From assembly GCF_029962835.1 (NCBI RefSeq), contig NC_080588.1, forward strand, positions 40,841,001 to 40,905,000: a stretch of 64,000 nt of DNA, read 5' to 3'. A program made the position numbers and the translations under genes. This document shows, in pieces, positions 25,101 to 36,015 of this stretch (position 1 is its first letter; every line of letters starts with the position of its first letter). The notes beneath the pieces were generated by a model that did not search any database, was not told the origin of the DNA, and was given only the letters and a program-made list of their open reading frames with translations. The DNA is from Magnolia sinica (lineage: Eukaryota > Streptophyta > Magnoliopsida > Magnoliales > Magnoliaceae).

Positions 25101-28100
25101 GGTTTAGGTTATGGTTATTGGTTTGGGTTAGGTTTAGGTGTAGGCAATAGGTTATATGTTATAGGTTATATGTTATAGCTTTAGGGAATTGAGAATAGGT
25201 TAAGCTTCAAGTTTAGGAAATCAGGTTCAGGTTCGGGATCGGGTTTAGGTTTGGGTTTTCAAGTTTAGGTTTAGGTTTAGGTTAGGGAGTTGTGATTAGG
25301 ATTAGGTGTAAGTTTAGGTTTAGGGATTTGAGAATATATTTAAGTTTTAGGTTTAGGTTTAGGATTTAGGTTATAGGTTAACGTTATAGCTTTTGGTTTA
25401 GGTTTAGGTTTTAGGTTTAGGTTAAGGTTATAGCTTTAGGTTTGGTTTAGGTGTAGGTTATAGGTTATAGCTTTAGGGAATTGAGAATAGGTTAAGGTTT
25501 AGGTTTAGGAAATCAGGTTCAGGTTCGGGATTGGGTTTTGGTTTGGGTTTTCAAGTTTGGGTTTAGGTTTAGGTTAGGGAGTTGAGATTAACATTAGATG
25601 TAGGTTTAGGTTTAGGGATTTGAGAATAAATTTAGGTTTTAGGTTTAGGTTAGGGAGTTGAGATTAGAATTAGGTGTAGGTTTAGGTTTAAGGATGTGAG
25701 TATAAATTTAGGTTTTAGGTCTAGTTTAGGTTAAGGTTATAGGTTATAGGTTTAGGTTTAGGTTTTAGGTTTAGGTTAAGGTTAGGTTATCGGTTATAAG
25801 TTTAGGTTATAGGTTATAGGTTATAGGTTAAGGTTTAGGTTATAGGTTTTGGTTTAGGTTAAGGTTATAGGTTTAGGTTTATGTTTAGGTTAGGTTTAGG
25901 TTATAGGTATAGGTTAAGGTTAAGGTTTAGGTTATAGGTTATAGGTTAACACTTTAGGGAATTGATAATAGGTTAAGGTTTAGGTTTAGCAAATTGGTTT
26001 CGGGTTTGAGATCGGGTTTGGTTTGGGTTTTCAAGTTTGGATTTAGTTTAAGGAGTTGAGATTAGGATTAGGTTTAGGTTTAGGTTTAAGGATTTGAGAA
26101 TACATTTTGGTTTTAGGTTTAGGTTTAGGTTAAGGTTATAGGTTTAGGTTAGGTTTAGGTGTAGGTTATAGGTTATAGGTTATAGGTTATAGCTTTAGGG
26201 AATTGAGAGTAGGTTAAGGTTTAGGTTTAGGAAATCAGGTTCGGGTTCGGGATCGGGTTTAGGTTTGGGTTTTCAAGTTTAGGTTTAGGTTAAGGTTAGG
26301 GAGTTGAGATTAGGATTAGGTGTAGGTTTTGGTTTAGGGATTTGAGAATACTTTTAGGTTTTAGGTTTAGGTTTAGGTTTTAGGTTATAGTTTTAGGTTT
26401 AGGTTTTATGTTTAGGTTAAGGTTAGGTTATCGGTTATAAGTTTAGGTTATCAGTTATAAGTTTAGGTTATAGGTTTTGGTTTAGGTTAAGGTTATAGTT
26501 TTAGTTTTAGGTTTCAGTTAGGTTTAGGTTTAGGTTATAGGTTATAGGTTATATGGTATAGTTTTAGGGAATTGAGAATAGGTTAAGGTTTAAATTTAGG
26601 AAATCGGGTTCGGGATCTGGTTTAGGTTTGGGTTTTCAAGTTTAGGTTTAGGTTAAGTAGTTGAGATTAGGATTAGGTGTAAGTTTAGGTTTATGGATTT
26701 GAGAATACATTTAGGTTTTAGGTTTAGGTTTAGGTTTTAAGTTTAGGTTAAGGTTATAGGTTTAGGTTAGGTTTAAGTGTAGGTTATAGGTTATAGGTTA
26801 TAGGTTATAGCTTTAGGGAATTGAGAATAGGTTAAGTTTTAGGTTTAGGAAATCAGGTTCGGGTTAAGGATCGGGTTTAGGTTTGGGTTTTCAAGTTTAG
26901 GTTTAGGTTTAGGTTAGGGAGTTGAGATTAGGATTAGGTGTAGGTTTAGGTTTAGGGATTTGAGAATACATTTAGGTTATAGGTTTAGGTTTAGGTTTTA
27001 GGTTATAGGTTTAGGTTTAGGTTTTAGGTTTAGGTTAAGGTTAGGTTATCGGTTATAAGTTTAGGTTACAGGTTAAGGTTTAGGTTATAAGTTTTGGTTT
27101 TGGTTAAGGTTATAGGTTTAGGTTTAGGTTAAGGTTTAGGTTTAGGTTTAGGTTAGGTTTAGGTTATAGGTTTAGGTTAGGTTTAGGTTATAGGTTATAG
27201 GTTATAGGTTATAGTTTTAGGGAATTGAGAATAGGTTAAGGTTTAGGTTTAGGAAATCGGGTTCGGTTCAGGATCGGGTTTAGGTTTGGGTTTTCAAGTT
27301 TAGGTTTAAGTTAATTAGTTGCGATTAGGATTAGGTGTAGGTTTAGGTTTAAGGATTTAAGAATACATTTAAGTTTAGGTTTTACATTTAGGTTAAGGTT
27401 ATAGGTTTAAGTTAGGTTTAGGTGTAAGTTATAGGTTATAGGTTATAGGTTATAGCTTTAGGGAATTGAGAATAGGTTAAGGTTTAGGTTTAGGAAATCA
27501 AGTTCGGGTTCGGGATCAGGTTTAGGTTTGGGTTTTCAAGTTTAGGTTTAGGTTTAGGTTAGGGAGTTGAGATTAGGATTAGGTGTTGGTTTAGGTTTAA
27601 GGATTTGAAAATACATTTAGGTTTTAGGTTTAGGTTTAGGTTTAGGTTTTAGATTCTAGGTTTAGGTTTAGGTTTTTGGTTTAGGTTAAGGTTTGGTTAT
27701 GGATTATAAGTTTAGGTTATAGGTTAAGGTTTAGGTTATAGGTTTTGGTTTAGGTTAAGGTTGTAGGTTTAGGTTGTGGTTGTGGTTTAGGTTATGTTTA
27801 GGTTGTAGGTTTAGGTTAGGTTTAGGTTTAGGTTATAGGTTATAGGTTATAGGTTATAGTTTTAGGGAATTGAGAATAGGTTTAGGTTTAGGTTTTGGAA
27901 ATCAGTTTCGGGTACGGGATCGGGTTTTGGTTTGGGTTTTCAAGTTTTGGTTTAAGTTAAGTAGTTGAGATTAGGATTAGGTGTAGGTTTAGGTTTAAGG
28001 ATTTGAGAATACATTTAGGTTTTAGGTTTAGGTTTAGGTTTTAGGTTTAGGTTAGGTTTAGGTGTAGGTTATTGGTTATAGGTTATAACTTTAGGGAATT

Positions 28101-28845
28101 GAGAGTAGGTTAAGGTTTAAGTTTAGGAAATCAGGTTCTGGTTCGGGATCGGGTTTAGGTTTGGGTTTTCAAGTTTAGGTTTAGGTTTAGGTTAGGGAGT
28201 TGAGATTAGGATTAGGTGTAGGTTTTGGTTTAGGGATTTAAGAATACATTTAGGTTTTTGGTTTAGGTTTAGGTTTTAGGTTCTAGGTTAAGATTATAGG
28301 TTTTGGTTTAGGTTTATGTTTAGGTTTTAGGTTTACCTTAAGGTTATAGGTTTAGGTTCGGTTTAAGTTTAAGTTATAGGTTATAGGTTATAACTTTAGG
28401 GAATTGAGAATAGGTTAAGGTTTAGGTTTAAGAAATCGGGTTTGGGTTTTCAAGTTTAGGTTTAGGTTAAGTAGTTGAGATTAGGATTAGGTGTAGGTTT
28501 AGGTTTAGGGATTTGAGAATACAATTAGATTTTAGGTTTAGGTTTGGGTTTTAGGTTATAGGTTAAGGTTATAGGTTTTGGTTTAGGTTTAGGTTTAGGT
28601 TAAGGTTATAGGTTTAGGTTATAGGTTTAGGTTATGTTTAGGTTTAGGTTATTGGCTATACATTATAGGTTAAGGTTTAGGTTTAGGTTATAGGTTATAG
28701 GTTTAGGTTACAGGTTTAAGTTTAGGTTTATGTTAGGTTATAGGTTATAGGTTATAGGTTATAGGTTAAAGTTTAGGTTATAGGTTAAGGTTTAGGTTTA
28801 GGTTATAGGTTTAGGGTGTGGTTTAGGTTAAGGGTGTGGTCCCCG
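22110..28845 (+). repeat. Telomere-like TTTAGG array with ~640-bp higher-order repeat
   Basis: A 6.7-kb block made almost wholly of TTTAGG, TTAGGT and TTATAGG hexamers and heptamers, with the G-rich strand on plus. Landmark phrases recur: 'GGAATTGAGAATAGG' at about 22203, 23253, 23648, 23907, 24272, 24543, 24935, 25183, 25475, 25948, 26198, 26567, 26816, 27220, 27460, 27866, 28094 and 28398. Spacings alternate near 250 and 390 bp, so two subunits form a repeat of about 640 bp, present roughly ten times. Canonical TTTAGGG is rare. The array is inside CACTA 1, so it is not a chromosome end. No coding potential. Confidence 0.9.
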
Positions 28846-28849
28846 CAAA

Positions 28850-29225
28850 TACAGATATAAACACAGCTTGCTCCAATTGGCCAGGCCCTTCCAATGCTGT
28901 CCACAGGAAATGGACAACTTCATCATGGTCATAACAGTGGTACCCACCTTCTAGGGACCCCCGGTCAACATTCGGATAGCTCCGATGCACATCTGGATCT
29001 GCTTCATTAATTTCGAGATAATATATAAACATGGGCCTGTCCAAATGGCCAGGCCACCCATATTGTTATCTATAGGAAATAGACAACTTCATCATGGTCA
29101 TAGCAGCAGTTCCCACCTTTCAGGGACCCCCTCTCAACATCCGGATAGCTTCGACGCACATCCGAATCTACTTCATCAATTTCGAGATATAATATAAACA
29201 TGGGCCTATCCAAATAGCCAGGCCA
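28850..29225. repeat. Tandem ~169-bp repeat with a conserved minus-strand peptide
   Basis: Two full copies and the start of a third (GGCCAGGCC at about 28879, 29047 and 29216; 'ACTTCATCATGGTCATA' at 28918 and 29087). On the minus strand both copies encode similar peptides: LEINEADPDVHRSYPNVDRG in one, LEIDEVDSDVRRSYPDVERG in the other. Whether this is a gene remnant or chance is undecided. It borders the telomere-like array within CACTA 1. Confidence 0.75.
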
Positions 29226-29229
29226 CTTC

Positions 29230-32125
29230 ATCAATGAATCATATAGTATGAAGGAAAGAAGACTCACCAATTTAGCAAGTAAGGAGAGAAAGTGTGAGTG
29301 CTTGGAATGTCATCCTTTCTTTGAATAATAGATGCATATTCCACAATGCAATCTGAGAATGAGTAAGTTTTTTAGTTTCTCCGACAATGCATATGGGCAC
29401 AGATTTACAAATAAATAAAATAATAAATAAAATTTAAATCCGCCTTCTAAATTATACTTACCGATAGTTGGAATTGTTGTAATAATGTCCCCCAGCTTGA
29501 GATTGAGTCTGTTTTCTATTACAATTAGCGAAATCAATACGAACTTACAACAATAGGTACTAGGTCTTTGGTCCAGGGGTGATCAACAATAAAAGGTACC
29601 TTTTACCATGAACTAAAACCATATATTATCCATACCTTAATAGGACTCACTACAAGGGTAATCTTTCAATGATGGCCCACTGCTTCTGATAATCACTATA
29701 GGGGTAAGAAAATTACAAATAGTAAGACTCATGAGATGACATATGTACAAATAGTGACAAGACTAGCTGGTAATGACAGGAGGCTAAGACATCAAATTAT
29801 TTATGAAGAACAGGAAAAAAATAGAGATAAAATAAATAGTTAAAAACTTTACCATTTCAATATTGAACCTTGTAGTGGCAACATTAAACAACTAAGATTG
29901 GAAAAGAATATGAACTTTCAACTAAAGGATGAATATGTACCAATTTGAAGCTCATATCCTACACCAACTTGCCAAAAGGAAAATACAAGAGGACATGCCC
30001 AACTGGAAATGGAGCACAGATCTGTTATGTTTGTAATAATTCTGAGAGACTGGTTTGCATAAACATCTTCCTAATCCCTGAAGAGATTTCAAAAGAAAAA
30101 TTAGTTCTGTTGGCACAAGAAATAATTGGTTTTAAAGATTGATAAACAAATATAGTGGGTTTTCCTTTAATGAAATAACCTCCATTCATCCGATAACTAT
30201 TAAGGAAAATGAATTCATTTCCAATCATACTTTGCGTGGATGCTCACAATTAGTACTCCCATGCATTGATATTAGAATCAAGAACCCTCATGATAAGAGG
30301 AATTATAGCATCCAAATGCATCAGGTCATGCTCAGCATTCTCATGTGCTTAGTTCATACAAGTCAGGCCAATAGAGAGGAGATCTGGATCCCAAAATGTT
30401 CATCTAATAGGCTCCAGCATAGACAAAGGACACCGTGAATTTCTTAGATTCCAATACATACTGTTCCCATTACAATACATAGCGAATCAATCTGGAAATT
30501 CAAAAGGGCCACAAAACAGTATCATCAAATCCTTTGCTAAATTATAAAACATGATATAGCTTAAAAAAACTTCATAAATGCCCATACCAACACAAGTACC
30601 ATTCAAAACAATGCAATAGTGAAACCAAACAGAAAAAATGGTGGAAAATATTCACAATCTGACTCAACTCACACAAAAATGGAAAAGTTCCTTAGTTGTC
30701 TTGGGGTCTGTTGTTTGAATGCTAGCATAGCACACCAATCCATAAGCATGCACAAAGCCACTATAAACATGGCATGTGTACCACATTACACTTTGTAGTT
30801 CCTAAAATTGAGCATAGTTGTGAAAGCTCTTAAATTGAGCCCCTTATTCACAAGAGCATGGTAAGAAGGAAAACAATATTAAACACTTTGATACTCAGAT
30901 GAATGATATGTAAGCACTGGGTAATTATTTAGAAATTGCATATGTGGTATAAGAGTAATTCAAATCATGACCATTTAATAGAATAGAAGAAATTGCTGAA
31001 GCTCACTGTTTAGATAGCAGAGTTTTGAAACATGGAAAATCCAAGCTTGCCCATCAGTTGGATGCTTCAGATTCTTCATTAGACAGTCCACATGCACAGA
31101 AAAGATGCAGGCTACACAGATATCATCTGATTTAAGAAATTTATTTGATTCCTATTATAAGTAAATTAGTGGAGCTAGCTCCATTCCATTCAAAATGGCA
31201 GAACTAGGCCCCAAATTCTAGCTAGGATTGCTTCAGTCCTGCTCGAAATGCATGAGAATACAACTAAAGATCAGCCATCAATATGAATTAAATTGGTGTC
31301 ATCCTACTTTAGCAATTTATGTGTTGATTTGATTAACAAATATCTGCACATTTAAAAAACAATGCTAATAAACTAAAACCTGACAATTGAATTTAAATCT
31401 AATTTGAGAAACTGGGCGGTGTAATAGAAATTTCCAATGATACGTTGCAAGATAGAAATCATTGGAGATATTAGAGACTGAAAATGATAGAATTAGTTTA
31501 GTGACTCTTCATCTTAAATGCCATGATCTGAATGCCACTAAATCAGTTTAGTTGCCCTTTGATCTTCTATTGCCCCATTTGTTGACACCTGGTTAGCTAG
31601 GTGCTTGGTACGAGTCAAAATGCGGTGGATTTACTAAGTCGACTCAGGTAACTCACAAATCTGCCTGATCTCTTTGTTTTTCCCATATTGGATGGTCAAG
31701 TTTTAATGCTAAGTGACTGAGCCACCATTGGTGAGTGGTGAACCAGGTGCGTGATTTTTTGAAGCCACAACATATGAGTCACCAACAGTTGGATAGTGCG
31801 AATCCAGCTTAGTGGCCAGAAGATCAGAACAGGTAATAAAAGTATAAAAATGAGCCATGTTAAAGTAAAAGCAAGAGTTCAACAAGGAAGAGGCAGACTC
31901 AGGACTAGAGCTATAACAGAACATATTGAGATTTAGCACATGTGAAATACAAATAGAAACCAATACGAATAATAGAATCCAGAAAAAGAAAGCGACAGAA
32001 AATCAGAAAAGTGTACCCTAAGAATACAACATCATTACCATTACTTTGAGCAGAATATCAATGCCAACAAAATACAATTGGGTATTGAAAAAAAAATTCA
32101 CGGTAGGACAATCAAATAAGCTCAC
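29230..32125. other. CACTA 1 interior without recognised content
   Basis: AT-rich sequence resembling plant introns or intergenic DNA. I see short frames only and none with a family signature. It may contain introns of captured genes, since a ROP exon lies immediately to the right. Confidence 0.5.
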
Positions 32126-32235
32126 CTTCCTTACTATGTTCTTAAAACTAGGCCTGCTAATGAGAGAGAGAGCAAGGAGAGAGACATCAACACCTCTGTA
32201 GCTGAGAGGTCTCAGCCTGTTATAGTCTTCTTGAC
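32126..32235 (-). pseudogene. Captured exon of a ROP/RAC small GTPase
   Basis: On the minus strand, after an acceptor (...CCATATAG), the exon reads [15 protein letters not shown] then [20 protein letters not shown] then RK, followed by a donor (GTGAGC). This is the segment after the G3 motif ([18 protein letters not shown]) of plant Rho-type GTPases, which act as membrane switches in polar growth and exocytosis. Intact ROPs read ADVFLLAFSLISKASYENV here, so several substitutions are present. Splice sites on both sides agree with the intron positions I recall for ROP genes, which points to capture of genomic DNA rather than a retrocopy. No other ROP exon was found in the window. Confidence 0.8.
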
Positions 32236-32429
32236 CTATATGGAGTTTCAATTTCTTAAAAATCAGTAATTACAATGCACAAAATAGGAAGATGGTTTTG
32301 TTTTAATTTCTTTCCCAAAACCATCAAATGCTAAAAATAATTCAAATTACTAAGATTTAGCACAACTAATTCCAACAATGGATAAAACCCAAAATAGGAT
32401 ATGGATTTGGTTGAATATTACAATTCAAG

Positions 32430-32515
32430 ATACTAGTTGCTTCCTTTCATTCTTCCTCTTTCCTTTTTCAATCGATGGCATATCTACATCTGTTTCTGGT
32501 ACATTCACCTCCTTT
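32430..32515 (-). pseudogene. Possible captured exon, unknown origin
   Basis: Minus-strand stretch encoding KEVNVPETDVDMPSIEKGKR then KNERKQL, preceded by a possible acceptor and followed by GTATCT. It is charged and lacks low-complexity bias, unlike the surrounding AT-rich DNA. I do not recognise it; it could be chance. Confidence 0.3.
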
Positions 32516-34140
32516 AAATAATTCAACATATTCAATTCAAATTTCAAACATAGAAAAAAATAGAATAGAAAAAATCTCAAAAGGTCAAAAATAAAATTCA
32601 CCAAGAACAGAATATTAAACAAAAGAGAAAAGAAAGCAGTTAACTTTCCACATTTCCAACAATAGGTTCTTTTAAAACACACAAAAAAAAAAGCAGAGAC
32701 ATTTAAACCAAGAAATTCAAAATAAAAATCAAAATTTCCAGAAGAGATTATAGAAATGTACTAGCATAACTAGATCATGAGTAGTAGTTTTCCTATATCT
32801 TCCACAAAATGCAAATCTTACCTCTCAATGACATGAACCCAAAAAAATTATTCCGGCAGTGACGAACTCATCCTTAAATTGACCCCTCATTTAAAATAAA
32901 AAAATATATATAAATTTCTACAGGATACACCCGACATTGAGAAATGTATGGATTTATAGCACTCCTGAGCTTATATTTTTTACTTAAAAAGAAACAAGCC
33001 ATAAAAGATAATAAGCAATCTTTTTCTCATTTTTAATCAGGTACATGTTGGGGACTCTATAACGCTTTCTTCTGTTCCTAGCTTCCATCTTGAAGCATAA
33101 AGGCAGCATGGAAGCAGTTTAGAGGCTAGGGAGGCTTTCAATAGCAATACTTACCATATAAATTGCTTGAACAAATTATAACTATGATATTATTAGCATG
33201 GGCTTAGAATACTTTTCAATGTGGGAATACTTCTTGAAATTGATAAACCATGACAAACATTTAAGAGACATATTTGATTCACTTCAAGCAACTCTAGTTT
33301 AGATTATAAAGAATCAGCTCTTGAATTCTGGATTTGGACATGGCCCACTCCAGGGCCATAAATTAGATCTCTTAGAGACTCTACTTTGAGATGGGTGAGG
33401 AAGGGCAATAGTGGATTGATAGTGTAGCTATTGGAGTTAACTGTAGAATTGAGTATTAAATATACCTTGAAAATGAGTTTTGATCTCATTTAAATATATC
33501 AAATCTTGTGTTTTGATATGCAAAACAGGCCTGAATATAGTTGAAAATGAGTTCATAGGCTTCCTATACCTTTAAATGAAGAAAATACCTTAACAACTAT
33601 ACAACTATCCGTGACTAATTGTAAGAAATAAGATTCTGTCATAGAAAAGACATAAATCACAAAACCTGATTTGGATTAAGAGGAATTCTTCATGATCCCA
33701 TCCCCAATTCAGGAAACCGATTCAGGGTTAGAAATGGAAAAAATACCCAACAACTGAAATTCGTTGTTGAAAAGAATCCCACCCAAATCCAAAAGGTTTT
33801 TTTAACAAACACAATCTGGTTTACATCATGACGCCTGAAAGAATCCTACAAAAGTCCAATTCCCAATTCAGGTCGAGGATAGAAATGAGGGGGGGAAATC
33901 AACACAGAGCCAATTCATCACTTCTCACAAGAAATCCAGTTAGGGTTACAATGACAAATGCCATGTTAATTAATCACCAAAAAGAATTCATCATGATTCT
34001 CAAAATTCATTATTCTAACCCAAATCCCCAATTCAAAACTCAAATCCTGCAAATGCCAATTCAAGAAAATCCCATTTCCAATCAAACGTGACAAATCCAA
34101 ATCAGTAATTCCTTATCGATGCAATAACAGAAACCGCAGA
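32516..34140. other. CACTA 1 interior, AT-rich, no recognised content
   Basis: AT-rich with several 'aatccc(c)aattcagg' phrases around 33690-33880 that look like diverged short repeats. I see no coding frame with a known signature. Confidence 0.5.
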
Positions 34141-34144
34141 ATAG

Positions 34145-34402
34145 TCAGCTCGAGTACTTGACATTTTCTTCGATGAAATAGAGAGGGACGACGACACCGC
34201 TGCTCTCATTGACGAGCAACGTGCACCATGTCGGCATCCCTTTGACATTGTAGTCCTCGATCTCAGCACATTCCTGGAGGAACGATCGGATATTGTCACG
34301 AAATAGGCCCGAGTAGTTGACTGGGCAGCTAGGGTCTGCGAATGCATGGAATGCATAGGCCTTAACCTGCCTTTTTGCTTCTTATATGCATCAAAGATGG
34401 TA
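34145..34402 (-). pseudogene. Captured fragment of a PHD-finger protein gene (At1g33420-like)
   Basis: The minus strand encodes STIFDAYKKQKGRL and then, one base out of frame, KAYAFHAFADPSCPVNYSGL, FRDNIRSFLQECAEIEDYNV, KGMPTWCTLLVNESSGVVVP and LYFIEENVKYSS before a stop. This resembles the region ahead of the PHD finger in plant proteins of the At1g33420/MMD1 family, nuclear chromatin readers active in meiosis and anthers (recalled from memory). A one-base deletion after KGRL breaks the frame, and the PHD zinc residues themselves are absent. The fragment sits about 0.4 kb inside the right end of CACTA 1. The conserved pattern makes a captured host exon likely; the exact family member is uncertain. 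Confidence 0.62.
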
Positions 34403-34424
34403 GATATGAGATAGAGCGTGGAGG

Positions 34425-34615
34425 TGCAGCTAGGGTGTGGGGACCTTCTTCCAATTCAAAGAGAGAGAGATAAGGGTGGGGGTGCGGCTAGGGCGTGGGG
34501 ACCTTCTTCCAATTCAGAGAGAGAGAGAGAGAGAGAGAGGTGGAGGTGCGGCTAGGGCGGGGGGGTGAGGTGGAGGCATGAGAGGGATGTTTGAGAGAGA
34601 GGGAATGAAAAAAAA
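34425..34615. repeat. GA-rich tandem repeat
   Basis: Two to three copies of a ~70-bp unit containing 'GCTAGGGCGTGGGGACC', 'CTTCTTCCAATTCA' and a (GA)n run (for example 34519-34539). It lies just inside the right end of CACTA 1. Confidence 0.8.
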
Positions 34616-34664
34616 ATCCCACGTCAATGAAATTGAAAGGACCCGCGCAGCTTTTTTCATCAAA

Positions 34665-34740
34665 TTTAGCTACGGATATACGAATTTTAGCTATGGATTA
34701 AACTCGTAGCTATATAGCTACAGCTTTAAACCATAGCTAA
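34665..34740. repeat. Subterminal palindromes of CACTA 1, right
   Basis: Three to four diverged copies of TAGCTACGGAT / TAGCTATGGATT and their complements, matching the left subterminal array and the left end of CACTA 2. These are presumed TNPA-type binding sites. Confidence 0.75.
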
Positions 34741-34755
34741 ATTCCACTATATGCT

Positions 34756-34783
34756 GTATCCTTTGCCCAATTTTTTGGTAGTG
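34756..34783 (-). repeat. Right terminal inverted repeat of CACTA 1
   Basis: The plus strand ends CCTTTGCCCAATTTTTTGGT then AGTG; its reverse complement begins CACTACCAAAAAATTGGGCA. It is followed by ATT (34784-34786), the copy of the trinucleotide at 21048-21050. Confidence 0.9.
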
Positions 34784-36010
34784 ATTGTGTGTGGTCATTT
34801 GGTTGATATGATAGAGGGATGGAGTTTCTCCCCTTGTGCACATCAAGTGCTTGAAGCTGGTGCATGATCTGTATGCATGACTCATGCATTGGCATTGCAT
34901 TTCATGATAATACTACCCTTGCTTTATTAGGGCCTTGCCTCCATAGGGACATTCGTGGATGGATGTGTGTGTGGACATCAAAAATTTTACTTGAGCATAT
35001 AGGGCACATAGGATGCCCATGGGTGAAATTTTCAAAACTTCCATGGTACCAAGGATCTGCCCCAATGCCGTGACTAAGTGAAAACTATGAGCGCACGAGG
35101 GCCTTATACCGTTAGGTTGTGACTCCCACTATCGTGTAGTTAGTTGGGTAGGGGTGTGGTCTTACCCATCTGGTGTAAGAAGGCATTGCTAGGCTGAGTC
35201 TGACCAGCTCGTAAATGGGTCCGCTGCTGTCAAGCCTTGTTGGTGATTGGCTGTCCATAGGCAGGTAGTGAGGTCTCTTACGCTCATTTGACTGTGTAGG
35301 TCTGGAGAGTGGTAGTCATCTAGCAGTGTACTTGACCTCGGTGATTTCCTTATGATGGAAATGTGTTTGATATGTGGATTAGACATGAGGACTGACATTA
35401 TTTTGCATCACATTCGCATCGGCTATATAAGCCCCTTTATGTATCGCCTTGGTATGGCGCCCAGTACTCATTGCATTGTATTCATGACAAGCCTCGGTAA
35501 GGCTAGTGATATTGTTATTGATCATGTTTCCCTTCCTATATCTCCTATTATTCTTTTGTACACCATTGTCACACACTTTCATCACCCTTTAAGCTTCTAT
35601 AAGCTTATGCACGATTGATGCGTGCAGGAGATCCTAGGTCAGAATCATAGTAGTAGAGCTTGGATTAGAGTTGAGCCGAGGACCCCCCTCCCCTCACCCC
35701 CCCAAGTGTTGTAGACCTTCTTCCTTCTTCTTTTGATATCAGATGTATTTCATTTCTGCTATGTACTTGTAAAAGTTCAAATTTAAAGTGGATTTTGTGA
35801 TGTGTCCCTTTGTTATTTTCAAGATTTACTTGCCGTGATCTTGGATATGCTTGCTTTGGAATAAATATACGGTGATGAAAATCCTCCTTGTAGGATCCCA
35901 GGATCAGAACCTGCCTCGGGAGTCGAGAATGGGATACTATGGAGGCTGTTACAGCCAGAATTGGCCATCGGGTTCCTTGTGAGTCCAGTTACCAAGTCTG
36001 GGGTGTGACA

Positions 36011-36015
36011 GATAG
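36011..36015. repeat. Target site duplication GATAG, right
   Basis: Second copy of GATAG, directly after the TGTGACA terminus of the solo B LTR; pairs with 17905-17909. Confidence 0.93.

Larger units (their letters stand above)
21051..34783. mobile_element. CACTA DNA transposon 1 (13.7 kb), gene-capturing, non-autonomous
   Basis: Left end CATTGCAAGAAAAAGGGGC (21051) and the reverse complement of the right end CACTACCAAAAAATTGGGC (34783) form imperfect terminal inverted repeats of about 28 bp, both continuing GCAAAGG. The flanking trinucleotide ATT is duplicated (21048-21050, 34784-34786), as is usual for CACTA elements. Inside each end are subterminal repeats built on GCTACGG/CCGTAGC. No transposase or TNPA-like gene is visible, so it would need a partner element. 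Cargo: a coiled-coil exon, a 6.7-kb telomere-like array, a ROP GTPase exon and a PHD-protein fragment, all gene pieces on the minus strand. It interrupts the solo B LTR. Confidence 0.9.
17910..36010 (+). repeat. Solo LTR of gypsy family B, split by a CACTA transposon
   Basis: Begins TGTAAGACCCG and ends GGGTGTGACA, flanked by GATAG on both sides, with no internal region: a solo LTR left by LTR-LTR recombination. Removing the CACTA element and its 3-bp duplication leaves about 4.4 kb (17910-21050 plus 34787-36010). The left piece carries the 'gggacccaccaatccatggtgg' block, the right piece the 'gagcgcacgag' block and the conserved 3' end, in the same order as copies B1 and B2. This copy lacks the minisatellite seen in the others. 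Confidence 0.93.

Noticed and set aside
22110-28845. A true chromosome end
   Set aside because: The array lies between CACTA ends with target duplication, and non-telomeric DNA follows on both sides; canonical TTTAGGG is scarce.
31709-31963. Frame with ATKLDSHYPTVGDSYVV considered as a further ROP exon (compare GTKLDLR)
   Set aside because: Similarity limited to four residues; no splice borders or flanking ROP sequence.
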